Source: Lophium mytilinum (lineage: Eukaryota > Ascomycota > Dothideomycetes > Mytilinidiales > Mytilinidiaceae). From it: a DNA stretch of 64,000 bases. Positions within the stretch are counted from its first letter, which is position 1; every line of letters begins with the position of its first letter. Where the stretch lies: contig MU004197.1 in NCBI GenBank assembly GCA_010093605.1, positions 372,001 through 436,000 of the forward strand, given 5' to 3'. The translations under genes were made by a program, and so were the position numbers. The notes under the pieces are model-generated. The model was not told where the DNA came from. It ran no database searches and worked only from the letters and a program-made list of their open reading frames with translations. Of this stretch, positions 9,361 to 20,629 are shown piece after piece.

Positions 9361-12134
9361 CTAGGTCCGGCCATTCCCACAAGGACCTGGATCCATCTCC
9401 ATTCCCTTGGCAGACTCAATCCAACTATACCAGTTCACCTCCCCATCCAAGTCCATATTCACATCGACGGGGTCAAACTCCAAGTTAGGAAACATATCAA
9501 CCGAAGGGTCAGCATCAGCCCACAGCCAAGCCCCGAGAGTAGGTCCCATGGTACGGCCATCTGAAGAGTCTGCCGGAACAGTAGAAAAGGTATTGTATGG
9601 TAGTCCAGGCTGTTCGAAGGCTAAGTCGATGGGAGCTTCTGTCGCAAGCTCGTGCTGTTGATTTCTGATGTTGGTACCCTCTGAAGGTCGGCCGGCCGGC
9701 TGTCCCCTCGTACCCAGATAGTTCGGCTCAGAGGTCATCTTTGAGCTTATATCACCTGGGCTATACGCAAAGGTAGACGTCGCCGTTGGCTGCGTTGTGT
9801 AGACTGTGGGCATTGATGAGTCGGTAGGTTCTTGAACGGCCACGAGTTTGCGCCAACGCTCGCGGAAGATGTCGGCGCTGGACCCGGTGGGGAACGGCCC
9901 AGAGCTTGACGGCAATGGGAAGTTTCGGTCCTCCATTTCCAACCTAGCGGCGGCCTCTGGATCGGCTCGCAGCCGGCTGAGCTCTGCTTCGCGATGCTTG
10001 CAGGCTTTAGCCATCAATTTTCGTAGTGAGAACCACACGCGGAGATTCTTCCCCATAGAGGTTTGGGTTGGAATCAGCCAGCTGCTGTGCAGTGCGACCC
10101 ATGCCCTCTCGACGATAGGTGACCAAGGGCGTCGGGAAGTATCGAGCAGGACGTACACAATGGCATGCCAGTGAGTATACGTTTGGTACACCCAGCGCCA
10201 TGGCCGAGATGCTGGTTCGGCGTTGAGCGTGTGGTTGTACTCTGCAACTTCGATTGCCGAGACCAGCAATTTGGTTCTTATCTCGTCCGAGAAGTGTTCG
10301 CTTGGGGAAGAGAAGAGTATAGGAAGAAAAACGATCAGCGTCATCTTGGCCATGACGAGCCGCGCGATGTTTGACCCGACCCAATAGCCAAGATCCCTAG
10401 CCTCTGTCGTGTGCTGAAAGTAACCTTCTTCGTATGTCTTGTATATCTCGTTTATGATGCGGTTTTGTTCTTCCGGGCTTACGGTACCATTCTTTGCGTT
10501 TGGGTTCAACAGCTGCCACATGATATCCCAAATCCCAAATTGAATGCGCGCGAAAGACATTTCAGTTACGCCTTCGCGCTCTGTGGGCATCTGTTTTGTC
10601 TCAGGATTGATGTCTGCAGCGTTGAGGTTCAGAGGTATTTTGGTGTCGAAGCTGCCGTTCGTTATGGTTAGTTCTGTCCCTTGGTCCTCTGATGATCTCA
10701 TATCCAGCATGCACAAGTTCCACCAGACCTTTCTTCGCGTCTCAATTTCAAAAGGAGTCAGATGTTCGAAATGGGACCCATCTCTCTGCAGGCCAAGGTA
10801 CTGACCCATTCTGATGACAAGGCCGGTCATCATCCACACGTATCTCGGGCTGTCATGCCGGCGAACGAGGAGGAGAAAGATTGCAAACGCCTGCACTAGA
10901 ACTATGTCGGGGGCATTGAGGAAATCGGCCTTTGCGAGGGCATGCTCGAGACCGAGACGATATCTGAGATTGAGGTCGGTTTTCGAGGAGCCAAAATTGG
11001 TCATGACCTGGGCACGATACGGATTAATACAGTCATTGGGCATGTCTATTGCACCATGCCATTACAAGCAAAGAGAACTCACATCATCTTCCTCCATAGA
11101 GGTGATGGCAGCGTAGTAAATTGAAAACATCAGGGCTTCATTAGATGGCGTGAGGCGCATTGTGTCACTGCCGCGCAAATCACGAACCATCTTGGTAACG
11201 GTCGGCATATGGACAATCTGCATGATGAAGTTCACGTTTTCAGAAAAGACGTCTAAGAGAAACGGAATTTGAGAGGGTAGTGGGTGGAACTCGCGGAGCC
11301 CGTGAGCCGAAGGACTCAAATTGTGTCGAAACAGGAAGGCATGGCGTTCTGAAGGCGTCCGCTCGAGTTCCTGGGTGGGCGGCGATTTGCTGGAAGATGC
11401 CTCATCCTCTGAGCTGTCGAAGTCATCTCCATCGAGGCCGCGGGTGTCCGCCTTTAGTCCTTCGAGCTACGGCAAACTTCAGCGAAACCATCCAGTCAAG
11501 ATACCGGCGTGGCTCCAAGAGGCCGACTTACCTCGTCGTTGACCCGAGTCCAGAAGCCGCTGCTCACATAGCGGCTATGGCTATCACCCTGTAGAACAAG
11601 TCTCCCAAATGGCACTTCAACACTGCTGGTACTCAAGGTAGGTGATGTGTGCCTCTGTTGCTCTGCACCACGGTGTTGGGTAGACGTGGAAAGAGAGTTG
11701 AGACTAGATTCACCACCACCTTGCGAACTAGTGGCTGCCTGTCCCTGTTCCAGCTGACCGGTTAGCTCCTTGACAAGGCCTTCAAGGCTCCGCAGCCTAT
11801 CCATGACCTTTGCAACGCCCGGGTCGTTGTCTTGCAGCGCCGGAGTGTTTGATGTCGCGGCATTGGCAGTTAGGCGCTCGAGACGACGAGCCCATTTCGG
11901 CGGGCGATCTTTCGAAGGAAGAACACATGGAATGTTTGCGCGGCGGCAATTAGAGCACGGTGACTGCTTATCACAGCGAACCTTGCGACGGCGGCATACG
12001 ACACAGCTCTGCGCCTTTGGTGCTGGCGCACTTGTTGATGATGGAGTACTAGCGGATGCGGGCGAGGTCGCGTTTTTTTCGGAGCCCGAGGCCGAGGCGG
12101 CCATCGATGCTGTCCCTGTCGGCACCTGCGACAT
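9361..12134 (-). CDS. Zn2Cys6 fungal transcription factor, three exons
   Basis: Exons are 12134-11532, 11466-11083 and 11007-9361, with introns of 65 and 75 nt, giving 877 aa. A Ser/Ala-rich leader precedes a canonical binuclear zinc cluster (C44, C47, C54, C60, C63, C70; spacing 2-6-5-2-6), followed by a basic linker and a short heptad-like stretch (VMDRLRSLEGLVKELTGQL) suited to dimerisation. The middle holds a fungal-specific transcription factor domain (RYRLGLEHALAKADF, GLVIRMGQYLGLQRDG, RRKVWWNLCMLDMR). The C-terminal 200 residues are Pro/Ser/Thr-rich and acidic, a likely activation region. It acts in the nucleus on CGG-type sites; its targets are unknown. It diverges from the dienelactone hydrolase gene, so it could control that gene, but this is only inference. 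Confidence 0.92.
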
Positions 12135-12914
12135 ACTGCGCTCGGGGAAAATGGTCGAATAATAATGGCGGGTCCGATGACAGTGTCCTCGCTCTTGATG
12201 ACTGCTCTGTGTTGTGAGCGAGCCGACGCTGACGGTGGCAGGGTGCGCGGTCGTTGTCGTCTCTTCTCGCTGCCTCCCGCGCGAGCCTAACTAGAATAAG
12301 CGACTTTACCGTTCAGTAAACCCTGGGAAGTACATTCACATTGGTATAGTGACAGTGACTCAAGGTGATTCTAGTACAGGCTTTAGTAATGTTATCAAAT
12401 AATAAACTACGTTCAACAACATCCATCTAATTGGAGTGATCTTGGTCTGGTAAGGATGGTTCGTGGTACTACTAAAACTCCTTAGCATACGCCTTATATA
12501 CTGCCTAATGTTTGATACCGGACTAAACCCTTAACCAACAAGTGAGAAGCGCATTACTATAACGAGCGTCTCTTGCGAATGACCAAAGCCTGGGGGCTGC
12601 ATTACTTCAGCCCTGCACAGCAGCTTGTCAGCCCTAGCCGGGGTGGGCTCGTCCCGAATAGTGCGCGAGGGGACAGCGAGAGCGAGATAAGAGGCGGGCG
12701 AATGAGACAGGGCGAATGAGACAGGAGACGGGCTAACCTGTTCCTTGTCGACTACAGTATATGAAGAATGAACTTAGTCCTTATTCATAGCTCAACAAGC
12801 CTCATTCAGTTTTACACAACAAGTCCTCGTTGCTTTTAGATATATCTCCACACTCCGCTTCCATTAAGCAAAGACCAGCCTACTTCGCGCATTCCCAAAC
12901 TTCCAGAAACTACG
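12135..12914. promoter_or_regulatory. Shared divergent upstream region
   Basis: This 780-bp region separates the starts of the Zn2Cys6 regulator (-) and the dienelactone hydrolase (+). A short direct repeat, GGGCGAATGAGACAGG-like, occurs twice in tandem near 12696-12727. No TATA box was seen in a convincing position. Confidence 0.4.
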
Positions 12915-13821
12915 ATGGAACCCTCCTGCGAATGCATCAAGGTATACCCCCCATCCGCCTCTCCCACCACCCTCTACTCAGCTACTCACCCTATTCCCTC
13001 AGGGCACCATCCACGCCGGCCTCCCCATCGGCACCGAAGAAACGCTCCACGGCCTCAACACCTACATCGTCGGCAACCGCACCAACCCGCGCGCCACCAT
13101 CGTCCTCTACTCCGACATCTTCGGCCTGCCCCTCCCCAACAACAAACTCATCGCCGACGCCTACGCCAAGAGCGGCGAGTACCTCGTCTACCTCCCCGAC
13201 TTCTTCAAAGGCGACCCCGTTCCGCTCAAGCTCGCCGACATCCTGATCCCGGTCGACGAGTCCAAGCAGTCGTCGCTCGGGAAATACTCCGGCCTCCTCG
13301 CGCGGGCCCCGGCGTTTCTGATGTGGATGGCGCGCCACAAGGAAGCGCCGACGAATAAAGTGTGCATGGATTTCCTGCAGGCGCTGCGCCGCGCGACGCC
13401 GAAGGGGCAGAAGATTGGGATGGTGGGGTTTTGTTGGGGTGGGAAGTATGCGATTCGCGCGGGGTTGAAGAGTAATATGATTCAGGTGGATGGGGCGAAG
13501 GTGCCGCTGGTGGATGCGGTGGTGGCGTTGCATCCGAGCCATGTGGCGGTTCCAGAGGATGTCGAGGGGTTGGTTGTGCCGGTGAGCTATGGATGGGGAC
13601 TCGAGGACACTGGCGTGAAGATCGAACAGAAGGGGAAGGTGGAGGAGATTCATGCGAAGGCGAGGAAGGCGGGTGGGACGGTGCCGGAGATGCAGCATAA
13701 GGTGTATAAGCCTGGACGCCATGGGTTTGCGGTCAGAGGGAATCCGGATGATCCCTTGGAGAGGGCTTGTTTGGAGGACTCGGTGACGCAAGCTTTGGAT
13801 TGGTTTGCGCGCTGGCTTTGA
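12915..13821 (+). CDS. Dienelactone hydrolase family protein
   Basis: Two exons, 12915-12941 and 13003-13821, flank a 61-nt intron and give 281 aa, the usual size. The start MEPSCECIKGTIHAG matches fungal relatives that place a short Cys-containing tag before the hydrolase fold. The nucleophile is a cysteine, C153 in GFCWGG, as in true dienelactone hydrolases. The catalytic histidine is H249 in GRHGF, and D211 in the WGLEDTG segment is a candidate acid. The fold is alpha/beta hydrolase and the protein should be cytosolic. In bacteria such enzymes open dienelactones from chlorocatechols. In fungi many members act on other small lactones or esters, so the substrate here is not known. The 5' half of exon 2 is very C-rich in third positions, which creates long antisense open frames. 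Confidence 0.9.
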
Positions 13822-14173
13822 GCTGGGCTCGCACTATCTTTGAAGTTCTGGAGGGAGCTGAGTTGGATGTGGTGATAGAGCTGATGGGGCCTTAGATTGT
13901 TGCTTTACTAATTAATGTTAGCGGGTACGTAGATTGTTTTGTTTCAGAAAGACATAATCTTACTCTGTATTGCTCCAAACTAATGACCCAAACGCCAGAA
14001 ATCGTGGTCATGATCTCTCACAGCAGATCGTCGCGGAGAGAAAGCGTTTGCGAGAGGAGTACAGCGGTTAATTGTTGTCGTCAACCTCCATATTAATAAA
14101 CACATACAGCTTCGATCTATAAGAGCCGCCATCAAGTCTACCTCGTGGCACATTCAATCAGACTTACACCATT
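13822..14173. other. Convergent 3' intergenic gap
   Basis: The 350-bp gap lies between the stops of the hydrolase (+) and the membrane protein (-). It should hold both 3' ends. No gene is seen. Confidence 0.4.
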
Positions 14174-16292
14174 TCAATCATACAACCTATCTTTTCGTAG
14201 TCGCTGCACCCCAGCTGTCACAGCGAATGCAATATGCCCTGTCTCACCTGCGACATTGACATCTCCAAGAGTAATACGCATCTCTCTCATTGCACTCGCC
14301 CTTTCCAACCCATCCAGATGCGAAGGCTGATTCAATTCCGCGAACGGGTTGTCCCTCGTGGACGAAGACACATAACCGAGGACATCCGGCGCAAGCGTCA
14401 TGCTCATAAGAACGAGTGATGCCACCCCTGCAAGGAGCAAAAGGCAGGATATAACAAGAAGAAAGGCTGCAAATGTCATGTTGCAAGCGTATTGTTCGCC
14501 GTTTGAGTCGGTGATTGTTGCTTGGGTGGTGTTGAAGTCGAAGACTGTCGCACCGGCTTGGGTGGCGCGTCTGCTAGGGGTTTGGGAACGCTTTGAGCCA
14601 GACCTGATAAAGATTTCGCCTGCTACCCATTCGTGTGAGATGTTGTCGTATAAAGTCATGTTCGTGCTAAGATTTCCAAAGAGATATTGAGCTCCATACG
14701 TAGACTGCCAGTACGTATTGAGCAGCATTTCGAAATTCCGGCTAAGAGTTGAAAGCGGGACCGTTGAGAGATTGGAAAAGGTCTTGAAATTTTCTACAAC
14801 GTAGCTGGAACTGGGATCTTGGAGCCACATCTCCGTCAATGAGCTGGCCAACCTGAAGCTTCCCTGAAGCAAGGAGCCGATTGTTGCAAACGGAAGGTAA
14901 ATGAAGCTGAGTTGAATGTCTGCGTAGTCGGTATGCCACCACGAGCTAAGATTAACTGTGAGGTTTCGGATGGCCGTGACTCGGCACGAACGATCGCTGC
15001 AGAATATCGAAGACTGCACGTCTTGAGGCGCCATCGTGCAATTGACAACGCTGACATCTTTCCCGTCTAGGTCGTTTGGAGAAATCATGCCGAATGACGC
15101 GATGGCGCCGTCATGATAGATTGGTGGCATGTCGCTATCTCCTTGAATTATAAAGTTACCTCCCCCGCTATATGTTGAGAAGCCGGCGCCCATTCCAGCA
15201 GAACTGTTCTGAAATGTTGTGCTATTCTCCACGTGTACGGCGCTGTCGCAATTGATGGCCAAATATCTGCTGACGATGTGGAAGGACAGGTTTCCCGTAG
15301 CGGGAATACCGACCACGGGGATACCTAGCAGTGACGAGTAGGGTATTTCCTGACTAGAATTGAGTGTTTTCCATGACTCATTTCCTATGGAAAGGAGCGG
15401 CGCCAATGAACCATAACTTGGTATCCTCACATTCCCGAACAGATCCTGACTAGAATTCTGCTGAATTCGGGAAGTTGTGAGAGCAGTCATATATATTGAT
15501 GCATACGAACCCCAGCCGGACGATGCACCGACAGCGCCATCCATCGCGGTCATAATTGATGCTGCAGCTATCGGTAGGTATCGAATAGTAGCGTTGGCAG
15601 ATTCGAATCTTGGGGAAACGTGGAGAAGACGAAGCGCAGACTGGCCTCCAAGTGGCGAAAGTGCCCAAAGCAATACCATAGAGATACCGAGAATATATTG
15701 TCCTCGCAAGACGAGTTGTCTCTCTATTGCAGCGAAAAGCGATTGAGATCCGATAAGGCGTTCTAGTGTCTGGTTATATCAGCAAAGGTTTGGAAGGTTG
15801 GAGCAACCTAATTCCGGAGCAAGAAAGTATACCCCTAATTTAATTCCACGTTCGGCCTGGAACAAGCCCAAGGCTCTGAAGAACTTTCCAATGATTGCAG
15901 CGAAGACTATTGGGAATATGGTAGGTGATAGGGCGATGGCCTCTTGCACAGCATGTCCAGTTTGAGAGGTTGGTTTCTTGTCTAAAGAGATTGCAGTCAG
16001 AGCAAGTGCTGCAGCAGGATCTAATGTCAGCGAGAAAATCATGATATATTCTTTTGGGGAACCAAATACCAATGAAAAGGACAGGAAATATGGCAAGTAA
16101 TATTTGAAGTGACATGGGAAGAAACTGGATACGGCTCAGTCTCCGGGGCCTTGGTTTTGACGGTCCTTCTGGACCATTCGATACGTTCCGCGTAGGAAGT
16201 GGAGAAGAACTGGCGCGTTCCCCGCCAACCTCTGCATGCTCGTATTCGCTAGATATTCTGACTAGCTCATGGTCTTGGCCGGTAGACGGCAT
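14174..16292 (-). CDS. Multi-pass membrane protein, unknown function
   Basis: Exons are 16292-16070, 16020-15833 and 15769-14174, with introns of 49 and 63 nt, giving 668 aa. The N terminus is cytosolic-looking and basic. Hydrophobic segments follow at about 60-75 (SLQILLAIFPVLFI), 105-125 (SPTIFPIVFAAIIGKFF) and 160-180 (YILGISMVLLWALSPLGG), and a last helix near the C terminus (FAAFLLVISCLLLLAG). Between the third and last helices lies a loop of about 400 residues with many N-X-S/T sites, so it is probably extracellular and glycosylated. The WALSPLGGQ-S-LR motif is shared by a set of uncharacterised fungal plasma-membrane proteins; I know no function for them. A cell-wall or surface role is a guess. 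Confidence 0.8.
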
Positions 16293-17404
16293 CTCTTCGA
16301 ACGTTGTGTAGACGACCTCGCGAACTTAGAAAGGCCTAGAGCGAATGCCTCACTAAACGTAGCGAAAGAAAATTTGGAGTAAAGGGGACCCTGCGCCGGC
16401 TTTCCTGGCCTTATCAATCTCCTGAGCCGGATTGAAAGGATGGGTGAGGCGGAGTAGGAAGGCTGGCTGTGTCTCATTAGTACCGCCTACGAAAGCCTGC
16501 GTCGAGTGCTCTATGCGGGCGTCTACTATCCTCTATGCGGCTAATACTGTCCCTATCGCAAAGGCTTCTGCTCCCCCGATAAATCTGTTTTGGGGCCAAT
16601 AAGCTAGACTTACTGCTATTACAAATCTTTTAGCTTAGAAAACGCGACCAGCATGCTGCATTGCATGCCAGACCGGTCAAACACAGCCCCGCGAAGCACA
16701 GCCCCCCATAATGCAGCCTATGCCGGCAGTCGAATCATCAGAGGAAGTCGGGCAGACAAAAGTGGCTTATAGTCGAGGTGGAGGAGCCGGATTTAAGGTT
16801 GCGAAGATGTATAGTGCGCGGTATGCTATGATGACAGTTAAGGTGTATGGAGGAGAGGCTTGAAGGAGGAGAGCAGCCTCGCCCTAAATAGTGAGAGAAA
16901 AACACGACGCAAGAAGGATAATAACGATTGAGATCCATTTCCCAATTACATTTACATGAAGTAAGAATATAGCGAATACCATGCTTTCTACCCCTACCGC
17001 TAGTAGATGGAAGCCCTATCATTCACTTTGAAGTCACATGATTTTCACGTGACTGGTTTTCATTTACCACTGCTTGAGCGGCCCCCATACTTCTCCAGTA
17101 TTTTGAATGCGATGTCAAGCTCTACACAGCATACATTAGACTGCTCTTTACCTGTCGGGCTACCTGCTCGTTGGGCTACTCCCGACAGTGCTAAACAGGA
17201 CTCGGAACCTCTTCTCCTCATTAAACGAAAGGAAGTGGAGCCTTTGGTAGATAATTCGTTTTAATTCAAGAGTAGATAAGTGCAGGTCTAATATCTATGC
17301 TCTATTGCGTATCTTTCACTCACCGCATCTTTTGGGCATTAGAAACGCAGACGGCTTCATATTGGACCACGAGTCTGTTACATCTAGGGTTCCCCCGTAG
17401 AAAG
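16293..17404. other. Intergenic, approach to the left repeat array
   Basis: The stretch holds the promoter of the membrane protein and then sequence with short frames only. No repeat copy of the satellite family was found before about 17405. Confidence 0.4.
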
Positions 17405-20300
17405 TAAAAGACCACCTCATACAGTGCTATTAGCATGGAAATTATACGTCTGAAGTTGAACGCGCGGTACATATGCGTGTTAGACTGCGCCTTTGTAGCT
17501 GTCGACCTGATTTGCGCTTTGGAACTTGACTTGCATGATAACTTTATTACACGAGCAGAGCCACCTCATACAGTGCTATTATTGCAGAAAATGCGAGTCT
17601 GGAAGAAAGTGCGAGCTAGATACTCATATTCATCCACACTCTTTCAACCCTCAGTCGATCTACAGCCCCGGAGCCTTTACATTCTCGATTTTGCTACTAT
17701 CCCTATCAAGCCTCCTCGTGCGGCGCTGAAAGTAGAGAAACAACGTGCCTGAGATGAAAATAGAAGCGAATGCATCCCAACATGCATGAATATCTGCTAA
17801 AGACATTGCCTGGGATAGATCTGAAGCCTGCGATAGCTTTCTACCCCATTTATACTTCGGGGACCCTACGACCAGTTCGATTGAGGTGAGGCCCATTGAG
17901 CCACCTCGCACATTACTACCCGCATGGTAACTACACTAGTGGTGAGGTGGGATATATAGCCAATCCTTCTTTACTTCAAGCTTTATGCGTTCAAGAAGCC
18001 ACTACCCTCTCTACGCCTCCGAAAATTTTACACCCAAGTCCGCTCGGATAGGGCCTATGGAGCCACCTCATACAGCGCTATTTTTTTGGCAACTGTATGA
18101 GTAGTTGAGATGGATACGTAGCGAGTCCTCTCGTGGGTCACTTCCCGGTGTTCCAACAGCCCCGGTCCAGTTCAGGCCTCCGGAGACGTTCCATTCAGCG
18201 CGAACTAGATGAAACACATAGAGCCACCTCAGACAACGCTATTCACACGCCAAATGAGCGAGTGATTAGGTTGAACATGCAGCGAGTTCTCTCGTAAGTC
18301 AATTATATGTGTGAAAGCAGCCCTAATCCATTTCACACTTCTAAAACCTCTACACTCACTCGAATCGGGGGAGACTTATGGAGCCACTTCACATCAGCGC
18401 TGCTCTCGTGACAACTGCACGAGTTTATAGGCAGGATGTAGGTGATCCTCCTGTGAGTCAATATTCATGTGTAGAAAGCACCGATCCAATTCACACCCTC
18501 AGAGCCTTTACACTCATTCCACTCTAGCTGGGCCTATGGAACCATCTCATGTGACACTATTCACAAAGGAAGTAAATGTGTAATTAGGCTAGGTCCGTAA
18601 CGAGCCCTCGTCTACGACATGTTTCGTGCATCTTAACGGCCTGTATTCAATTTAGAACTTCCGTCATCTTTGCATACGTTCAGCTTAGAGTGAGCCCATG
18701 GAGGCACCTTCAACGGCGTTATTTGCAAGGCAAGTGTATGCATCTTTAGGCAAATATGTAGCGATTCCCGATGTCGTCCAATTTAGTGGTTGTCAAAACC
18801 CCCTAGCCATTTCACACCTCCGCAATCTTTATATTCATTCGAAGTTGAATTGTGCCCGTAGAGCCAGCTCGTGCGGTGTTGTTACCATGGAAAATCAAAC
18901 AGTATTCGGGTAAGATATGTAGAAGACTTCTTGAACGTCTAATTTTAAACACCTAAAAACCTTGCATCTATTTCACGAACCAGAATCTTCACCTCCTGTT
19001 TGAGATTATAGAACCTCGCCGAGCCACCTCTTATAGCGCTATCCATAAGGCGGTTGTAAATATCTCTAGGTAGAATATAGCATAGGGTTTCCAAAACATA
19101 CCCTTCCATCACGTAAGAAGCTTTCATCTAGGTTATGACTAGGAATGTTTACATCCTGTTCAAAACGGGTCGAGCTCACGGAGCCACCTCGTACGACGCT
19201 ATTCGTAAGGTAAATCCACAATTCTATAGGTAGCTTATACTACGCGGCTTCCAATGCGTCCCGTTTTAGGCACGTAACAGGCTCGCATCTAATCTACGCC
19301 CTAAGAAGCTTTACATTATGTTCGAAACTTTTAGAGCTCGTGGAGCCACCTCTTACGATCTTATTAACATAGAATATACCTATATCTCGAGGTATAGTAT
19401 ATAGTAAGTTCCCCCTAGCTTCTATTTAGAGGATGTAAAAAGTAGACACCTAAATCACGCATTAGAGAATGTGATATCCTATTTACTATAGCGAATACTT
19501 AAGAAGCCACCTCTTACATTACTAATAGCACGGAAAATACAGGAATCTCGAGGTATAATATACCGCGAGCTGTCCTAAACACCAACCCTAAACATGTAAA
19601 AAGCTCCTACCTACTTCCCGCGTTCGAGAACGGAACATCCATTTCTGCTCTCGACGGATTTGCTAGGCCATCCCACGCAGTTGCATTAGACTGAAAAACG
19701 CATTCCTAAAATGAGATCTCTGGCAAGGATATTAAGGAACTTTGGAGATTTAGGTACGGTTATAAGCAAGCGCTTAAAAAATTATAATTCCTAATATATA
19801 AAAAGCCGCTATCCACTTTGCGCCTTTAAGAACGTGGCATCTACTTCTACTATTTATAACCCTTAAGAACCACCCCCTACAGCGGTATCGACCTAGAAAT
19901 CACGCTCGCTAAACGAACCCCCAGCAAAGATGTCGCAAAATACACGATTCTTAAGCATTATATACAGCAACCCCTCGTAAAATCCCAATTCCTAGGATGT
20001 ACAAAGCAGCTATCTACTTCACGCATCTAAGAACGTAACATCCACTTCTACTATCAATAAACCTTTAGAACCGCCCCCTACAGCGCCATCAAGCCAGAAA
20101 TCGCGCTCCTAGAATGAGCTCCCGAGTAGAGACATTGTAAAATACATGATTTCCAACCAATATATATAGCAAGCCTTCAAAAAAACTCTATTTTTAGTAT
20201 GTAAAAAGCGCCCATCTAATGTTCAGACTTGAGAACGTGACATCCATTTCTGCACTACCCGAACCTACGGAGCCACCTCCTGCAGCGGCATCACTCCCGC
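17405..20300 (-). repeat. Left satellite array, minus-strand orientation
   Basis: Eighteen copies of a core that reads AGCGCTGTATGAGGTGGCTC-like on the minus strand were placed by hand. On the plus strand the CCACCTC part lies at 17412, 17561, 17711, 17901, 18063, 18234, 18384, 18542, 18714, 18864, 19024, 19184, 19346, 19507, 19668, 19870, 20071 and 20273. The steps are 149, 150, 190, 162, 171, 150, 158, 172, 150, 160, 160, 162, 161, 161, 202, 201 and 202 bp. Beyond the core, a GATGTAAAGGCTC..GAGG segment and a GTGAAT-like segment are shared with the right array. Copies between 19.3 and 20.2 kb are AT-rich, possibly from RIP. No gene is present inside. Confidence 0.85.
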
Positions 20301-20629
20301 AAACACTCAGTCCCATCACCCTGAAACGAAGGCGAAATGGTTAGGTACTTAGTATCGTGTCGAATTATGATCTCAAAGCCACACAGTTTAGATCATATTA
20401 TGTCGTTCTCACGGTTTGCACACGCGCATGTCACATTGAAGCCACTCAGCACAGTGTTTGCATAAGCCAGCAGCAGCGCCAGCAGTTCCAATTCTCGTTG
20501 TCTGATTTATCTGATCTCAAACCACCCCCCAAATCTCAACCCCCCTCTCTCCCCTCTGCCACCCCGCCCCACCCCCCGACTGCCCGCAAGCCACCCGCGG
20601 CCCTCCCCAGCCGCCCACCCAACCCCTCC
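20301..20629. other. 3' flank of the 853-aa orphan gene
   Basis: The first 150 bp past the array are plain sequence. From about 20520 the stretch becomes C-rich up to the stop codon of the orphan gene. No gene or repeat copy was seen. Confidence 0.3.

Noticed and set aside
12991-13791. Minus-strand 266-aa ORF opposite the dienelactone hydrolase
   Set aside because: The sense strand encodes a complete enzyme with its catalytic residues. The antisense frame follows from its C-rich third positions.
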